In this document: positions 33,219-42,466 of the stretch, piece after piece
How the letters are laid out: the number at the start of each line of letters is the position of its first letter
Numbering within the stretch: position 1 is the stretch's first letter
From: Bin125 sp026705025
GTDB lineage: Bacteria > Chloroflexota > Dehalococcoidia > Bin125
Direction: 5' to 3'
Assembly (NCBI GenBank): GCA_026705025.1
Contig: JAPPBN010000046.1
Location: forward strand, 124,001-188,000
Length of the DNA: 64,000 bases
Made by a program: the position numbers and the translations under genes
Notes under the pieces: generated by a model
Told to the model about the DNA's origin: nothing
Databases searched by the model: none
Seen by the model: the letters and a program-made list of their open reading frames with translations, nothing else

Positions 33219-34154
33219 ATGCGTAGCGAACTCGGGGCGACCGCAGTCGGACGGTTCCTCCGCTCGATCGCGGTCGTCTTCGGCGTGGTCACGATTGTGT
33301 TCTTCATGAGTCGGGGGGCCGGCGACCCGGTCTCGCGGCTCGCGCCGATCGACGCCACCCAGCAGGAGATCGAAGAGGCCAAGGAGCGCTACGGGCTCAA
33401 CGACCCGATGATCGAGCAGTACGGACGATTCCTCTGGGACATCGTGCGGCTTGAGTTCGGCCAGTCCTTCCGCGCGACGCGGCCGGCGACGGACGTCGTC
33501 GGCGAGCGGCTGGTGGCGACGATCCAGTTAGGAGCTGCGGGCCTGTTCGTCGCCTTCGCGATCGGCATTCCATTAGGGATCGTGGCCGCGGTGCGTCGCG
33601 GCGGCGCGACCGACATCTTCAGCAGGATCGGCGCGCTGTTCGGTCAGGCAGTGCCCAACTTCTGGCTGGGCCTGATGCTGATCCTCTTTGTCGCGTTGTA
33701 CATCGACTTCATCCCGACAGGAGGCCGCACGTCGCCGCAGAGCATCATTCTGCCCGCGATCACGCTGGGGTCCTTCCCGGCCGCGGCGGTGATGCGTTTT
33801 ACCCGTTCGGCGATGCTCGACACGTTGCAGCAGGACTACATCCGCACCGCGCGGGCCAAGGGTCTGAGCGAACGGGCCGTGCTGTTCAAGCACGCGCTGC
33901 GCAACTCAATGCTCGCCGTGATCACTCTGCTCGGGCTACAGGTCGGCAACATCCTCTCCGGCGCGATCATCGTCGAGACCGTCTTCGCCTGGCCGGGGCT
34001 GGGCCAGTTGATCATCCAGTCCATCGTTGCCACTGATTATCCGGTCGTGCAGGCCTCGGTGTTGCTCACCTCGGTCTGGATCGTGTTCATCAACCTGGTC
34101 GTCGATGTGTCCTACACGTTCATCGATCCGCGCATTCGGACGGGAGCGATCTGA
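33219..34154 (+). CDS. ABC transporter permease, DppB type (operon 2)
   Basis: 311 residues, six membrane helices. FLRSIAVVFGVVTIVFFMSR is the first helix; the long loop has YGLNDPMIEQYGRFLWD. The EAA loop is QDYIRTARAKGLSERAVLFK followed by HALRNSMLA. It forms the translocation channel with the DppC-type partner encoded three bases downstream. A good ribosome-binding site, AAAGGAG, lies upstream of the ATG at 33219, after the stem-loop. Confidence 0.92.
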   Translation: MRSELGATAVGRFLRSIAVVFGVVTIVFFMSRGAGDPVSRLAPIDATQQEIEEAKERYGLNDPMIEQYGRFLWDIVRLEFGQSFRATRPATDVVGERLVATIQLGAAGLFVAFAIGIPLGIVAAVRRGGATDIFSRIGALFGQAVPNFWLGLMLILFVALYIDFIPTGGRTSPQSIILPAITLGSFPAAAVMRFTRSAMLDTLQQDYIRTARAKGLSERAVLFKHALRNSMLAVITLLGLQVGNILSGAIIVETVFAWPGLGQLIIQSIVATDYPVVQASVLLTSVWIVFINLVVDVSYTFIDPRIRTGAI

Positions 34155-34157
34155 CCC

Positions 34158-35063
34158 GTGGCCGAGTCCCAGTCGCCTTCGCAACAGGTCGAGGATCCGT
34201 TCGCCGGACGACGGCGGAACTGGCGCGTGCGTTCGCCGAAGACGCTCGTGGCGACGCTGTCGATTCTGCTGCTCTTCATTGTGCTCGGCCTCTTCGGTCC
34301 GCATATCGCGCCCGAGGATCCGTTCAAGCTCAACCTGGTCGGCAGACTGCAGCCGCCTTTCTTTGAGGCGGAAGGCAGCCTTGATCATCCACTCGGCACC
34401 GATGACCTGGGCCGCGACACGCTGAGCCGGCTGATCTACGGGGCCCGGATCTCGCTGCTCGCGATTGTCATGGTGATCCCACTGGCGACAGTGATTGGAT
34501 CGATCCTCGGCATCCTCGCGGGTTGGTTTGGAGGTTGGACGAGCCGTGTGATCATGGCGCTCGTCGATCTCCAGTTGGCGATGCCGGCCATTCTGATCGC
34601 GGTGTTTCTGCGCGCGATCTGGGAGCCGAGCCTGAGCAACGTTGTGATTGTGCTGGTGTTCGCTCTGTGGGCGACCTTCGCTCGGCTGGTTCGGGGCGAG
34701 ACGTTGGGCCTGAAAGAGCGGGAGTTCGTCCTAGCAGCTCGAACGATCGGCGCCAACGACCTGCGGATCATGGTGCGCCACGTGCTGCCCAGCCTGGTCA
34801 ACTCGATCGTGATCCTGGCGACGCTGAACGTTGCCACGGTCGTGATCGCCGAGGCGGGCCTCAGCTTCCTCGGCGTCGGGATCCCGCAGGACTCGATTTC
34901 CTGGGGCATCATGATCTCTCAGGGACGGGGCGTGATCGTGACGGCATGGTGGCTGGTCACGGTGCCGGGCATCGCGATTATCGTGGTCTCGCTGGTGGTC
35001 AACCTGTTCGGCGACTGGCTGCGGGACTTCCTGGATCCGCAGTTGCGCAACATCCAGAGGTAG
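34158..35063 (+). CDS. ABC transporter permease, DppC type (operon 2)
   Basis: 301 residues from a GTG start three bases after the DppB-type stop. LDHPLGTDDLGRDTLSRLIY and the EAA loop EREFVLAARTIGANDLRIMV followed by RHVLPSLVNS identify it. It closely resembles the operon 1 DppC-type permease. The operon probably continues into the carboxyltransferase gene 27 bases downstream rather than into ATPase genes. Confidence 0.92.
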   Translation: MAESQSPSQQVEDPFAGRRRNWRVRSPKTLVATLSILLLFIVLGLFGPHIAPEDPFKLNLVGRLQPPFFEAEGSLDHPLGTDDLGRDTLSRLIYGARISLLAIVMVIPLATVIGSILGILAGWFGGWTSRVIMALVDLQLAMPAILIAVFLRAIWEPSLSNVVIVLVFALWATFARLVRGETLGLKEREFVLAARTIGANDLRIMVRHVLPSLVNSIVILATLNVATVVIAEAGLSFLGVGIPQDSISWGIMISQGRGVIVTAWWLVTVPGIAIIVVSLVVNLFGDWLRDFLDPQLRNIQR

Positions 35064-35090
35064 GCGCGCGTCGACAAGAAGGAGTCGCCG

Positions 35091-36653
35091 ATGACCTGGC
35101 AGTCCGAACTGGATGAGATGGAGCGGCGCGCCCGCTTCGCTCGGCAAATGGGCGGAGCGGACAGCGTCGCATTTCACCACGGCCGGGGCAAACTCACGGT
35201 GCGCGAGCGCATCGATCTGCTGATCGATCCGGGCGAGTTCCAGGAGACCGGGGTGCTGGCCGGCAATCCGCAGTGGGACGGCGATGAACTGACCGGACTG
35301 ATGCCGGCCAACTCGGTCGTCGGAGTGGCCAGGATCAACGGACGCAAGGTGGCCGTGCAGGGCGACGATTTCACCATCCGCGGCGGCTCGGCCGACGGCA
35401 TGATCGGGACCAAGGGCGGCTGGGCCCAGCGGCACGCATACATGAACCGGATCCCCTACGTCCGCTTGCTCGACGCCACCGGCGGCAGCGTCAAGCACTT
35501 CGAGCAACTCGGACGGACCTACGTGGTCGGCCCGGAGGTGGGCGGCGGCACCGGCGTTGACGATCTGCTCTGGTACATGCCGGTCGTCAATGTCGTGCTC
35601 GGCTCGGTCGCGGGCGCGCCGGCGGTGATCGCGGCCGACGGACACTTCAACGTGATGGTCAAGGGCACCAGTCAACTCTTCGTCGGCGGACCGCCGGTGG
35701 TCAAGGCCAGCCGCGGGCTGGAGATCTCCAAGGAGGAGTTGGGCGGCGAGGATGTCCACGTCTATGGCAACGGGGTCGTGCAGAATCTCGCCGAAACCGA
35801 GGAAGATGCGATGCAACAGGCACGCAGATTTCTCAGCTACCTGCCGCAGAATGTCTGGGAGATGCCGCCGCGTGTCGAACCGACCGACGATCCGGAGCGG
35901 CGCGAGGAGAAGCTGGTCTCGATCATCCCGCGCAACATCCGGCGCATCTACAACGCGCGCCGGATCCTCGACTGGGTACTGGACAAAAATTCGTTCTTCG
36001 AGATCCAGCCGCACTGGGGCAAGTCGCGGATCACCGGACTGGCCCGCGTCGACGGCTATCCGGTTGGAGTGATGATCAACAACCCGCGCGAGAACGGCGG
36101 CTCGCCGAACAAGGCGACGTCGGAGAAGATCATGCGTATGATCTCGCTCTGCGAGACGTTCCATCTGCCGCTGATCTACTTTTGCGACGAGCCCGGATTC
36201 TCGGTCGGCCCGGCCGACGAGCAATCGGGGATCATTCGCACCGGCGCGCGTCTGATGCTGACCAGCCGGCTCTCGCAGATGCCCTATCTCGTCTTCATCA
36301 CACGTCAGGCGTATGGCGTAGCTGGAGGGCTGCAGTACCGCCGCGGCAACGCGCTCTACCGGCGCTACGCCTGGCCGTCGGCGCACTGGGGCTCGATGCA
36401 CATCGAAGGCGGCGTCACCGCGGCTTACCGCCGCGAAATCCGCGAGGCCGACGATCCTGAGGAGAAGCGTCTCGAGATTGAGGCGCGTCTGAACGAGATT
36501 CGGTCACCGCTGCGGACAGCGCATGCCTTCGGGATCGAAGACATGATCGATCCCAGAGACACGCGTCCACTGATGGTCGAATTCGTCCGCGACGCGCAGT
36601 CCTACATCCAGCAGAGTCTCGGCCCGACGGCGCGGATTCCGTATCTGCCTTAA
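35091..36653 (+). CDS. Acyl-CoA carboxylase, carboxyltransferase (beta) subunit, second paralog
   Basis: 520 residues. KLTVRERIDLLIDPGEF, GGPPVVKASRGLEISKEELG, YFCDEPGFSVGP and GVTAAYRREI follow the order of biotin-dependent carboxyltransferases. In the usual AYGGAYDVM region it has AYGVAGGLQYRRGN, different from both the classical enzymes and the paralog at 414-1982. It is the fourth gene of ABC operon 2, so its substrate may derive from the imported solute (inference). No biotin carboxylase, biotin carrier or biotin ligase is in the window. Five bases separate its stop from that of the convergent CaiB gene. Confidence 0.87.
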   Translation: MTWQSELDEMERRARFARQMGGADSVAFHHGRGKLTVRERIDLLIDPGEFQETGVLAGNPQWDGDELTGLMPANSVVGVARINGRKVAVQGDDFTIRGGSADGMIGTKGGWAQRHAYMNRIPYVRLLDATGGSVKHFEQLGRTYVVGPEVGGGTGVDDLLWYMPVVNVVLGSVAGAPAVIAADGHFNVMVKGTSQLFVGGPPVVKASRGLEISKEELGGEDVHVYGNGVVQNLAETEEDAMQQARRFLSYLPQNVWEMPPRVEPTDDPERREEKLVSIIPRNIRRIYNARRILDWVLDKNSFFEIQPHWGKSRITGLARVDGYPVGVMINNPRENGGSPNKATSEKIMRMISLCETFHLPLIYFCDEPGFSVGPADEQSGIIRTGARLMLTSRLSQMPYLVFITRQAYGVAGGLQYRRGNALYRRYAWPSAHWGSMHIEGGVTAAYRREIREADDPEEKRLEIEARLNEIRSPLRTAHAFGIEDMIDPRDTRPLMVEFVRDAQSYIQQSLGPTARIPYLP

Positions 36654-36658
36654 CGAGG

Positions 36659-37894
36659 TCAGAACGGCGGCGCCCTGTGTGACTCCACCTCGGCAATCGC
36701 AGCCTCGTCGTAGCCCAGTTCTTGCATGATCGCAGCAGTGTGCTCGCCGAGGTCGGAGAACATGTTCTTGGCCGTGCCGGGGGTTCGACTCAGGCGGGTG
36801 GGGATGCCGGCGACTCGGCGCCGACCGACATGAGGAATGTCCTTGTCCACGACGTAGCCGTTGACCAGCGCCTGTTCGTCCTCCAGGACTTCTTCGTAGT
36901 TGAGGACTCGCTGGGCCATGGCGCCGTCGGGGTGGATGTCGAAGAAGTCTTGCCACTCGTCGCTGGTGCGTGATTTCATCATCTCGGCCACGAAGGGGCG
37001 CACGTCGCCGATCTGGTCCATTGCCGTCTGATCACGAAACGGATCGCGACCCTCGCGGTGATTCCAGCGCGGATCATCGGCCAGTGCCGGATTGCCTCCG
37101 AACTCGCAGAACTCACGCCAGGTTTCGTCTTCGCGGATGCCCAGGCAGAAGGCGACGCCGTCGGCGGCTTCGTAGATGCCGCTCAGCGCAGAAACGATAG
37201 GGTGAAATGCGCCGTCGCGCGTGGGCATGTGTCCCGTCGCCGAAGTGTGGTTGATCTCCCAGGCCTGCATCCAGATCATCGCGCCGTAGGAGGAGGTCTG
37301 AACCTTCTGGCCCAGCCCGTCGCGCTGACGCGCCACCAGCGCCGTAAGGATGCCCATGGCCAGCGCCATCGCGCCGCCGGTATCGGCGATGATCGCGCCC
37401 GGAATCAACTGTGGGTCGTCGGGAGTGCCGGTCACGCCTGAGATCCCGCTGCGCGCTTGCGAGTACTGATCGCTCATCCGGTTCTCGCGTGCGGGTCCGT
37501 CGGGGCCGAAGCCGTTGGCCGTGGCGTAGACCAAACCGGGATTGCGCGCCGAGAGCCGCTCGTAACCCATCCCAATCCGCTCCAGCGCCGGTTCGCGGTA
37601 GTTGCTCAGGAAGACGTCTGCGCTGTCGACCAGTTTGTCGACCAGTTCTAGGCCGACCTCGGTGTGGATGTCGACGCAGACCGATCGCTTGCCGTGCGAC
37701 GCGCCGATGAACTGCGTGCCGACCGACTCCAATGGCAACTCGTTGTGGTTGCCTCGGTACCAGCGGTTGGCGTCGCCCATCGGCGGCTCGACCTTGATCA
37801 CATCGGCGCCCATGTCGGAGAGGTAGCCGCCGGCAGCCGGTCCCTGTACGGCAATCGAGAGTTCAACAACCCGGATTCCTTCAAGCGCTTCCAT
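36659..37894 (-). CDS. CaiB/BaiF-type (class III) CoA-transferase, single domain
   Basis: 411 residues, normal length for a family III CoA-transferase such as formyl-CoA transferase. LEGIRVVELSIAVQGPAAGG is the N-terminal signature and MGADVIKVEPPMGD follows. The catalytic Asp is Asp171 in AIIADTGGAMALAMG. The enzyme swaps CoA between acids through an aspartyl anhydride, working as an interlocked dimer. Substrates are unknown. It is divergent from the double-domain homolog, sharing a 93-base gap. Confidence 0.92.
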   Translation of the reverse strand: MEALEGIRVVELSIAVQGPAAGGYLSDMGADVIKVEPPMGDANRWYRGNHNELPLESVGTQFIGASHGKRSVCVDIHTEVGLELVDKLVDSADVFLSNYREPALERIGMGYERLSARNPGLVYATANGFGPDGPARENRMSDQYSQARSGISGVTGTPDDPQLIPGAIIADTGGAMALAMGILTALVARQRDGLGQKVQTSSYGAMIWMQAWEINHTSATGHMPTRDGAFHPIVSALSGIYEAADGVAFCLGIREDETWREFCEFGGNPALADDPRWNHREGRDPFRDQTAMDQIGDVRPFVAEMMKSRTSDEWQDFFDIHPDGAMAQRVLNYEEVLEDEQALVNGYVVDKDIPHVGRRRVAGIPTRLSRTPGTAKNMFSDLGEHTAAIMQELGYDEAAIAEVESHRAPPF

Positions 37895-37987
37895 CGGCTC
37901 ATCCCTTCATGACGGCGTCTGAGCAATCGCTAGTATGGCAAAGCCCTACGGAGACCATGGGATCTACAACGCGGAAAGGCGCTGCTC

Positions 37988-40384
37988 GTGACACTCCCGC
38001 TGCATGGAGTCCGAGTTCTGGACCTCTCGGACCATCGGGCGGCGCTCGGCAGCCGGATGCTTGCCGACCTCGGTGCTGAGGTCACGATGGTTGAACCGCC
38101 CGGCGGGAATCCCATCCGACATCTCGCGCCCTTCGTCGATGAGGAACCATCCTTGGACGGCAGCTATCAACATCTGTACTTCAACGTCAACAAGCGTTCG
38201 ATCCTGCTCGACTGGCGATCCGACGACGGCCTGGCTCAACTGGGCTCGTTGGTTGAGTCGGCTGACATCCTGATCGAGACGAATCAGCCGGGCGAGTTTC
38301 CGCTCGCCGAGATCCGCGCAGCGAACTCACACCTGATCCTGGTATCAGCTACGCCGTACGGCAAGCGCGGGCCGAAGTCGAGCTGGCGCGCGACCGATCT
38401 GACAGCCACGGCAGCGGGCGGCCTGCTTCAAGTTAGCGGTGAGCGCGAGGATCCGCCGGTGCACGGCGCGGCCTTTCCGGGCCACACGATGACCGGACTG
38501 ACGGTCGCGTCATCCGCGATGACCGCGCTGCATGGACGCGACCGCACTCCCGGACAGCCGGGCTGCCACATTGATATCTCGATGCAGGAGGCGACTTCGT
38601 TCCAGGTCGTGCAAACGTCGAATCCGAACATCTGGCGCTGGCGCGAGGAAGCGCCGTATCGACCAGCGCTATCGCAGGTCATCCAGTGCGCCGACGGCCG
38701 CTGGATGGGTTGCAACATTTCGCCGAACAAGCTGCCCGAGTTCATCGCGATGCTGGAAGAGGCGGGCGTCGAGCATCATTTAGACCCTGAGAACTGGGAA
38801 GTGATCCATCGCGGCGACCGCGCCGCCTGGCAGTACCTGGACAATCCGCTCCAGGATCTGGCCAGGGACTTGGCGGCGGTCTGGCCGCGTCAGAAACTGC
38901 TGGAACGGCTCTGGGCATGCGGGACACCGGCCATGCCTACGCTGAGCTTTAGCGAGTTCGAGGAGACGGAACACTACCCGACATCCGGCCAGTTCACTCA
39001 TATCGACACGCCGAATGTCGGCAAGGAGCTGAGCTACTCTCGCAGTCCGCTCGATCCGGTGCAGTCGCCGCTGGAGATGCGTCCCGCTCCGTCGTTGGGT
39101 GAACATAACGATGCTCCACTCCCGCCCCTTACAGGGGGACATGACGTAGGCACAGAGGGGCAGGCCTCCTTCCCCGACATGCCCCTGACCGGGATCCGTG
39201 TGCTCGACCTGACCTGGGTTGCGGCCGGTCCGCTGACTACGCGGCTGATGGCCAACTTCGGGGCCGACGTGATCAAGGTCGAGTCCAGCGGCGAGCGGAT
39301 GGATCCGGTCCGGGTGCAGCCGATCAAGGGTGAATTCCATTTCGACTTGCCCGACCTGTTCAACGAGGTCAACACCGGCAAGAAGTCGGTCACGATCGAT
39401 CTGGCCAACGAGCAGGGCAAGGAGTTGCTCAGAGAGCTGGTCGCGCACTGCGACGTGTTGGTCAACAACTATTCGGCCGGATCGCTGGCTCGGATGGGCT
39501 TCCCCTGGGAGGAGCTGCGACAGATCAATCCCGGCCTGATCCTGGTCCATCTGCCTGGCGTCGGCGGCGACAGTCCCTGGCGACCTCTGCGCACCCTGGG
39601 CAACCTGCTCAAGGCGGCGGCCGGAATGAACTTCCTGATGGGATACAAACATCAGCCGCCGCGAGGGATGGGCGTCGCTTATCCCGATTTCACCTCGCCG
39701 CACGTTGGCGTGACGGCAATCCTGTCAGCACTGCGAGCGAGAGAAGAAACTGGCGAGGGCCGCGAGATAGAGCTGAGTCAGCTCAGCGCAACGGTGGCCC
39801 TGCTCGGCGCGCAATGGATGCAGTTTGATCAACTGGGCCGGGATCTGCCGCGTCCCGGCAATCGCGACGCCAACATGTGCCCACATGGGGTGTTTCCCTC
39901 ACAGGGCGACGACCAATGGGTCGCGCTCGCGCTCGAATCCGATGATCGGTGGCCGGCATTCGCGCGGCTGATCGGCTGTAGCGATTGGGCCGATCGAGTT
40001 GACCTACGAACTATGGCTGGTCGCAAGGCCATTGAGGATGAAATTGAATCGGCAATCGGCAAGTGGTCCGCACCACTCACCAAGTGGGACGCTGCCAAAC
40101 AAATGCAGGCCGCCGGAATCGCCGCGAATGCCGTCGAGGACTTGCGCGACATGATGGATGTCGACGAACACTTCCGCGATCACTACCAGCGCGTCGAGCA
40201 ACCGTCGCATCCCGGTTTCGGCATCTGGATCGACGCCGCGCCGTGGGAATTCGCGCACCTGGAACGACGTGTGCTGGAACGATCGCCGATGCTGGGCGAA
40301 CACAACGAGGAAGTCCTCAGCGGATTGCTCGGCAAGAGCCAGGAGGAGATTGCCGAGTTGGTCGCGGCCGGCGTGGTCGGCTAG
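37988..40384 (+). CDS. Double-domain CaiB/BaiF CoA-transferase; N-terminal half lacks catalytic Asp (copy 1)
   Basis: 798 residues from a GTG start. Two complete family III CoA-transferase domains are fused: about 1-373 (LHGVRVLDLSDHRAALGS to SLGEHN) and about 398-798 (LTGIRVLDLTWVAAGPLTTR to MLGEHNEEVLSGLLG). At the catalytic position the first half has FPGHTMTGLT (His166), whereas the second keeps Asp in AYPDFTSPHVG (Asp567). The two halves probably replace the homodimer by an asymmetric pseudo-dimer with one active site. The linker (about 374-397, nt 39107-39178) looks derived from a palindromic repeat. It heads a plus-strand operon with a 2-hydroxyacid dehydrogenase and an MDR dehydrogenase. 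Confidence 0.9.
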   Translation: MTLPLHGVRVLDLSDHRAALGSRMLADLGAEVTMVEPPGGNPIRHLAPFVDEEPSLDGSYQHLYFNVNKRSILLDWRSDDGLAQLGSLVESADILIETNQPGEFPLAEIRAANSHLILVSATPYGKRGPKSSWRATDLTATAAGGLLQVSGEREDPPVHGAAFPGHTMTGLTVASSAMTALHGRDRTPGQPGCHIDISMQEATSFQVVQTSNPNIWRWREEAPYRPALSQVIQCADGRWMGCNISPNKLPEFIAMLEEAGVEHHLDPENWEVIHRGDRAAWQYLDNPLQDLARDLAAVWPRQKLLERLWACGTPAMPTLSFSEFEETEHYPTSGQFTHIDTPNVGKELSYSRSPLDPVQSPLEMRPAPSLGEHNDAPLPPLTGGHDVGTEGQASFPDMPLTGIRVLDLTWVAAGPLTTRLMANFGADVIKVESSGERMDPVRVQPIKGEFHFDLPDLFNEVNTGKKSVTIDLANEQGKELLRELVAHCDVLVNNYSAGSLARMGFPWEELRQINPGLILVHLPGVGGDSPWRPLRTLGNLLKAAAGMNFLMGYKHQPPRGMGVAYPDFTSPHVGVTAILSALRAREETGEGREIELSQLSATVALLGAQWMQFDQLGRDLPRPGNRDANMCPHGVFPSQGDDQWVALALESDDRWPAFARLIGCSDWADRVDLRTMAGRKAIEDEIESAIGKWSAPLTKWDAAKQMQAAGIAANAVEDLRDMMDVDEHFRDHYQRVEQPSHPGFGIWIDAAPWEFAHLERRVLERSPMLGEHNEEVLSGLLGKSQEEIAELVAAGVVG
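39107..39178. repeat. Diverged family A palindromic repeat inside the CoA-transferase linker
   Basis: The stretch with CTCCCGCCCCTTACAGGGGG and then ACATGACGTAGGCACAGAGG follows the layout of the element at 24774 read on the other strand (C-run, short turn, G-run, GAGATGTCCC-like middle, ACAGAGGGG). It codes exactly for the inter-domain linker. Confidence 0.4.
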
Positions 40385-40412
40385 GCATTTGCGAGTTGGT
40401 TGAGGAGCGGAC

Positions 40413-41375
40413 ATGCCCAAGTACGTGATGCTGCCGCCCATCGACGACGACATCCGCGAGTGGGCGGCGAAGATGCGGGAGGAACTCCCAAATCTCGATG
40501 TGGTCATCGTCGAGGACGAGACCGACGCGCCGCAGGAGCTGACCGACGCCGACGGCGCATACGGCTGGGTCCCACCGGAAGTGCTGCCCAATGTCGAACG
40601 TCTGCAACTGCTGCAGAACCCCTTTGCCGGACCGCCGGTTGGTTGGTACTACTCCGAGCTCGCCGAGCATGCGGTCGTAGTCAGCAATCCGCGCGGGATC
40701 TACTCCGACCACATAGCGCACCACATTCTGATGTACATGTTGGCGCTTTCACGTGGACTGCCCTACTACGCCGCCGCGCAGGCCGAGGGCCGCTGGGACA
40801 ACCGAGCCCGGAAGCGCGGCTACGTCGACCTGACCGAAGCGACCGTCTTGATCAACGGCGTGGGCGGCATCGGAGCAGAGGCCGCGAGGCTATGTGCTGC
40901 GTTCGGTTGCCGCGTCATCGGCGTCGATCCGCGCCCGGCATACGAGATCGACGGCGAGATCATCGACCCGTCTGAGCTTGATGCCCGCTTGCCCGAGGCC
41001 GATTTCATCGTCACGACGGTTCCGCACACGCCCGTGACCGAGTTCATGTGGAACGCCGAGCGGTTCTCGCTGATGAAGAGCTCCGCTTACTTCATCAACA
41101 TCGGGCGCGGAATGACGTGCAAGCTCGATGATCTGGTTGCTGCATTGGACGAGGGTCTGATCGCCGGCGCAGGACTCGACGTGTACGAGATTGAGCCGTT
41201 ACCGGAGGGTCATCCGCTCTGGCAGGCTGAAAACGTGATCCTGACGCCTCACATCGCGGTCGCCGACGCGGAGAACATCCCCGAACGACGCTTTGAGTTA
41301 ATCCTTGAGAACGCGCGCCGACTCGTTGAGGGGCGCGAATTCGTTAACGTCGTCGACAAGGACAAGTGGTACTGA
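40413..41375 (+). CDS. D-isomer-specific 2-hydroxyacid dehydrogenase
   Basis: 320 residues. The NAD(P)-binding motif is INGVGGIGAEAARL (about 147-160), and the acid-base triad is Arg232 (NIGRGMTCK), Glu261 (YEIEPLPEG) and His280 (TPHIA). It would interconvert a 2-oxoacid and a D-2-hydroxyacid in the cytosol. The N-terminal substrate domain is short and lacks the usual GVDHVD-type loop, having LQLLQNPFAGPP instead. It lies 28 bases after the double-domain CoA-transferase and 38 before the MDR gene, probably one operon. Confidence 0.9.
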   Translation: MPKYVMLPPIDDDIREWAAKMREELPNLDVVIVEDETDAPQELTDADGAYGWVPPEVLPNVERLQLLQNPFAGPPVGWYYSELAEHAVVVSNPRGIYSDHIAHHILMYMLALSRGLPYYAAAQAEGRWDNRARKRGYVDLTEATVLINGVGGIGAEAARLCAAFGCRVIGVDPRPAYEIDGEIIDPSELDARLPEADFIVTTVPHTPVTEFMWNAERFSLMKSSAYFINIGRGMTCKLDDLVAALDEGLIAGAGLDVYEIEPLPEGHPLWQAENVILTPHIAVADAENIPERRFELILENARRLVEGREFVNVVDKDKWY

Positions 41376-41413
41376 CGCCACCTGGATGGAGATGATTGGA
41401 TTCGAGGACCGTC

Positions 41414-42466
41414 ATGAAGATCGTGGAAATGTACGGCGATTCGCGAGTGGGAGTGATTGAGGTCCCGGAACCTGAACCGCGTGACAATTGGGTGATCGTC
41501 AAGGTGATCGCCAGCACGATCTGCGGAACCGAGCTTCGCAGCTACCGGCATGGCGAGCGAGACTTCAACTCGCACTCGTACAACTCGGGACACGAGGCGG
41601 CCGGCATCGTCGTCAAGACCGGTCCGGCGGCCAGGATTGAGGAGGGGACGCGGGTCGCGGTGATTGCCCATATGGGCGAGCAATGCGGTCAGTGCTGGTA
41701 CTGTCACCAGGGTCTCTGGCTGCTCTGCACGGATCTGACCGAAGGAGGCGAGGAGTACCTGGGCACGCATACGCAGTACATCTCGCGTCCCGACACGCAC
41801 TGCATCCCGATGCCCGACGACGTTCCCTTCGAGATCGGCTCGATCCTGGTCGACGCGGTGGGGACGCCGTATCGAGCGCTTCGCCGGTTGGGGGTGAATG
41901 GATTCGACACGGTGTTGATCACCGGGTTGGGTCCTCTGGGCGCCTCCGCTGCGATCATCTGCGAGCGGCTCGGGGCACGGGTAATCGCCACGGAACCGGC
42001 CGAGTTCCGGCGCAGCATGGCTCGTGACTATGGCGTCGATGTCGCAATCGATCCTGTCTCAGAAGACGCGCTTGAGCGGATCATCGAACTGACGGACGGT
42101 CGCGGGCCTGATGTGGCGCTCGACTTCACCGGCTACACCGAACCCCAGATGCTCTGCGTCGACTCGGTCAGGGTCGGCGGTCGCGTTGGATTCATCGGCC
42201 TCAAGTTCGACGAGACGCCCGACGGCCCGGTGCCTCGGCCGACGCCGATCACCGTGGCCGGTCACCTGCTGCCCAAGGAACTGACGCTGATCGGCAGCTG
42301 GAGCGTCGCGCCGCACGAGATGCTGGAATTGTTCGAGCTGGTCCAGCAAGGCCTGCCCGTTGAGCAGCTGATCACCCACCGCTTCAGCCTGGACGAGGCG
42401 CAGAAAGCCTACGAGACCGCCTTCAACCAGCGCGGCTGCAAAGTGATCATCGATCCGTGGGCCTAG
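41414..42466 (+). CDS. Zinc-dependent MDR alcohol dehydrogenase family protein
   Basis: 350 residues from the ATG at 41414, preceded by GAGGACC. Catalytic zinc ligands are Cys37 (STICGTELR) and His60-Glu61 (SGHEAAG). The structural zinc site is Cys91, Cys94, Cys97 and Cys105 in GEQCGQCWYCHQGLWLLC. The nucleotide-binding turn is GLGPLGASA (170-178). It resembles sorbitol/threonine-type dehydrogenases and would oxidise a secondary alcohol with NAD(P). It is the last gene of the CoA-transferase/hydroxyacid dehydrogenase operon; its stop overlaps that of the convergent second double-domain CoA-transferase by four bases. Confidence 0.92.
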   Translation: MKIVEMYGDSRVGVIEVPEPEPRDNWVIVKVIASTICGTELRSYRHGERDFNSHSYNSGHEAAGIVVKTGPAARIEEGTRVAVIAHMGEQCGQCWYCHQGLWLLCTDLTEGGEEYLGTHTQYISRPDTHCIPMPDDVPFEIGSILVDAVGTPYRALRRLGVNGFDTVLITGLGPLGASAAIICERLGARVIATEPAEFRRSMARDYGVDVAIDPVSEDALERIIELTDGRGPDVALDFTGYTEPQMLCVDSVRVGGRVGFIGLKFDETPDGPVPRPTPITVAGHLLPKELTLIGSWSVAPHEMLELFELVQQGLPVEQLITHRFSLDEAQKAYETAFNQRGCKVIIDPWA

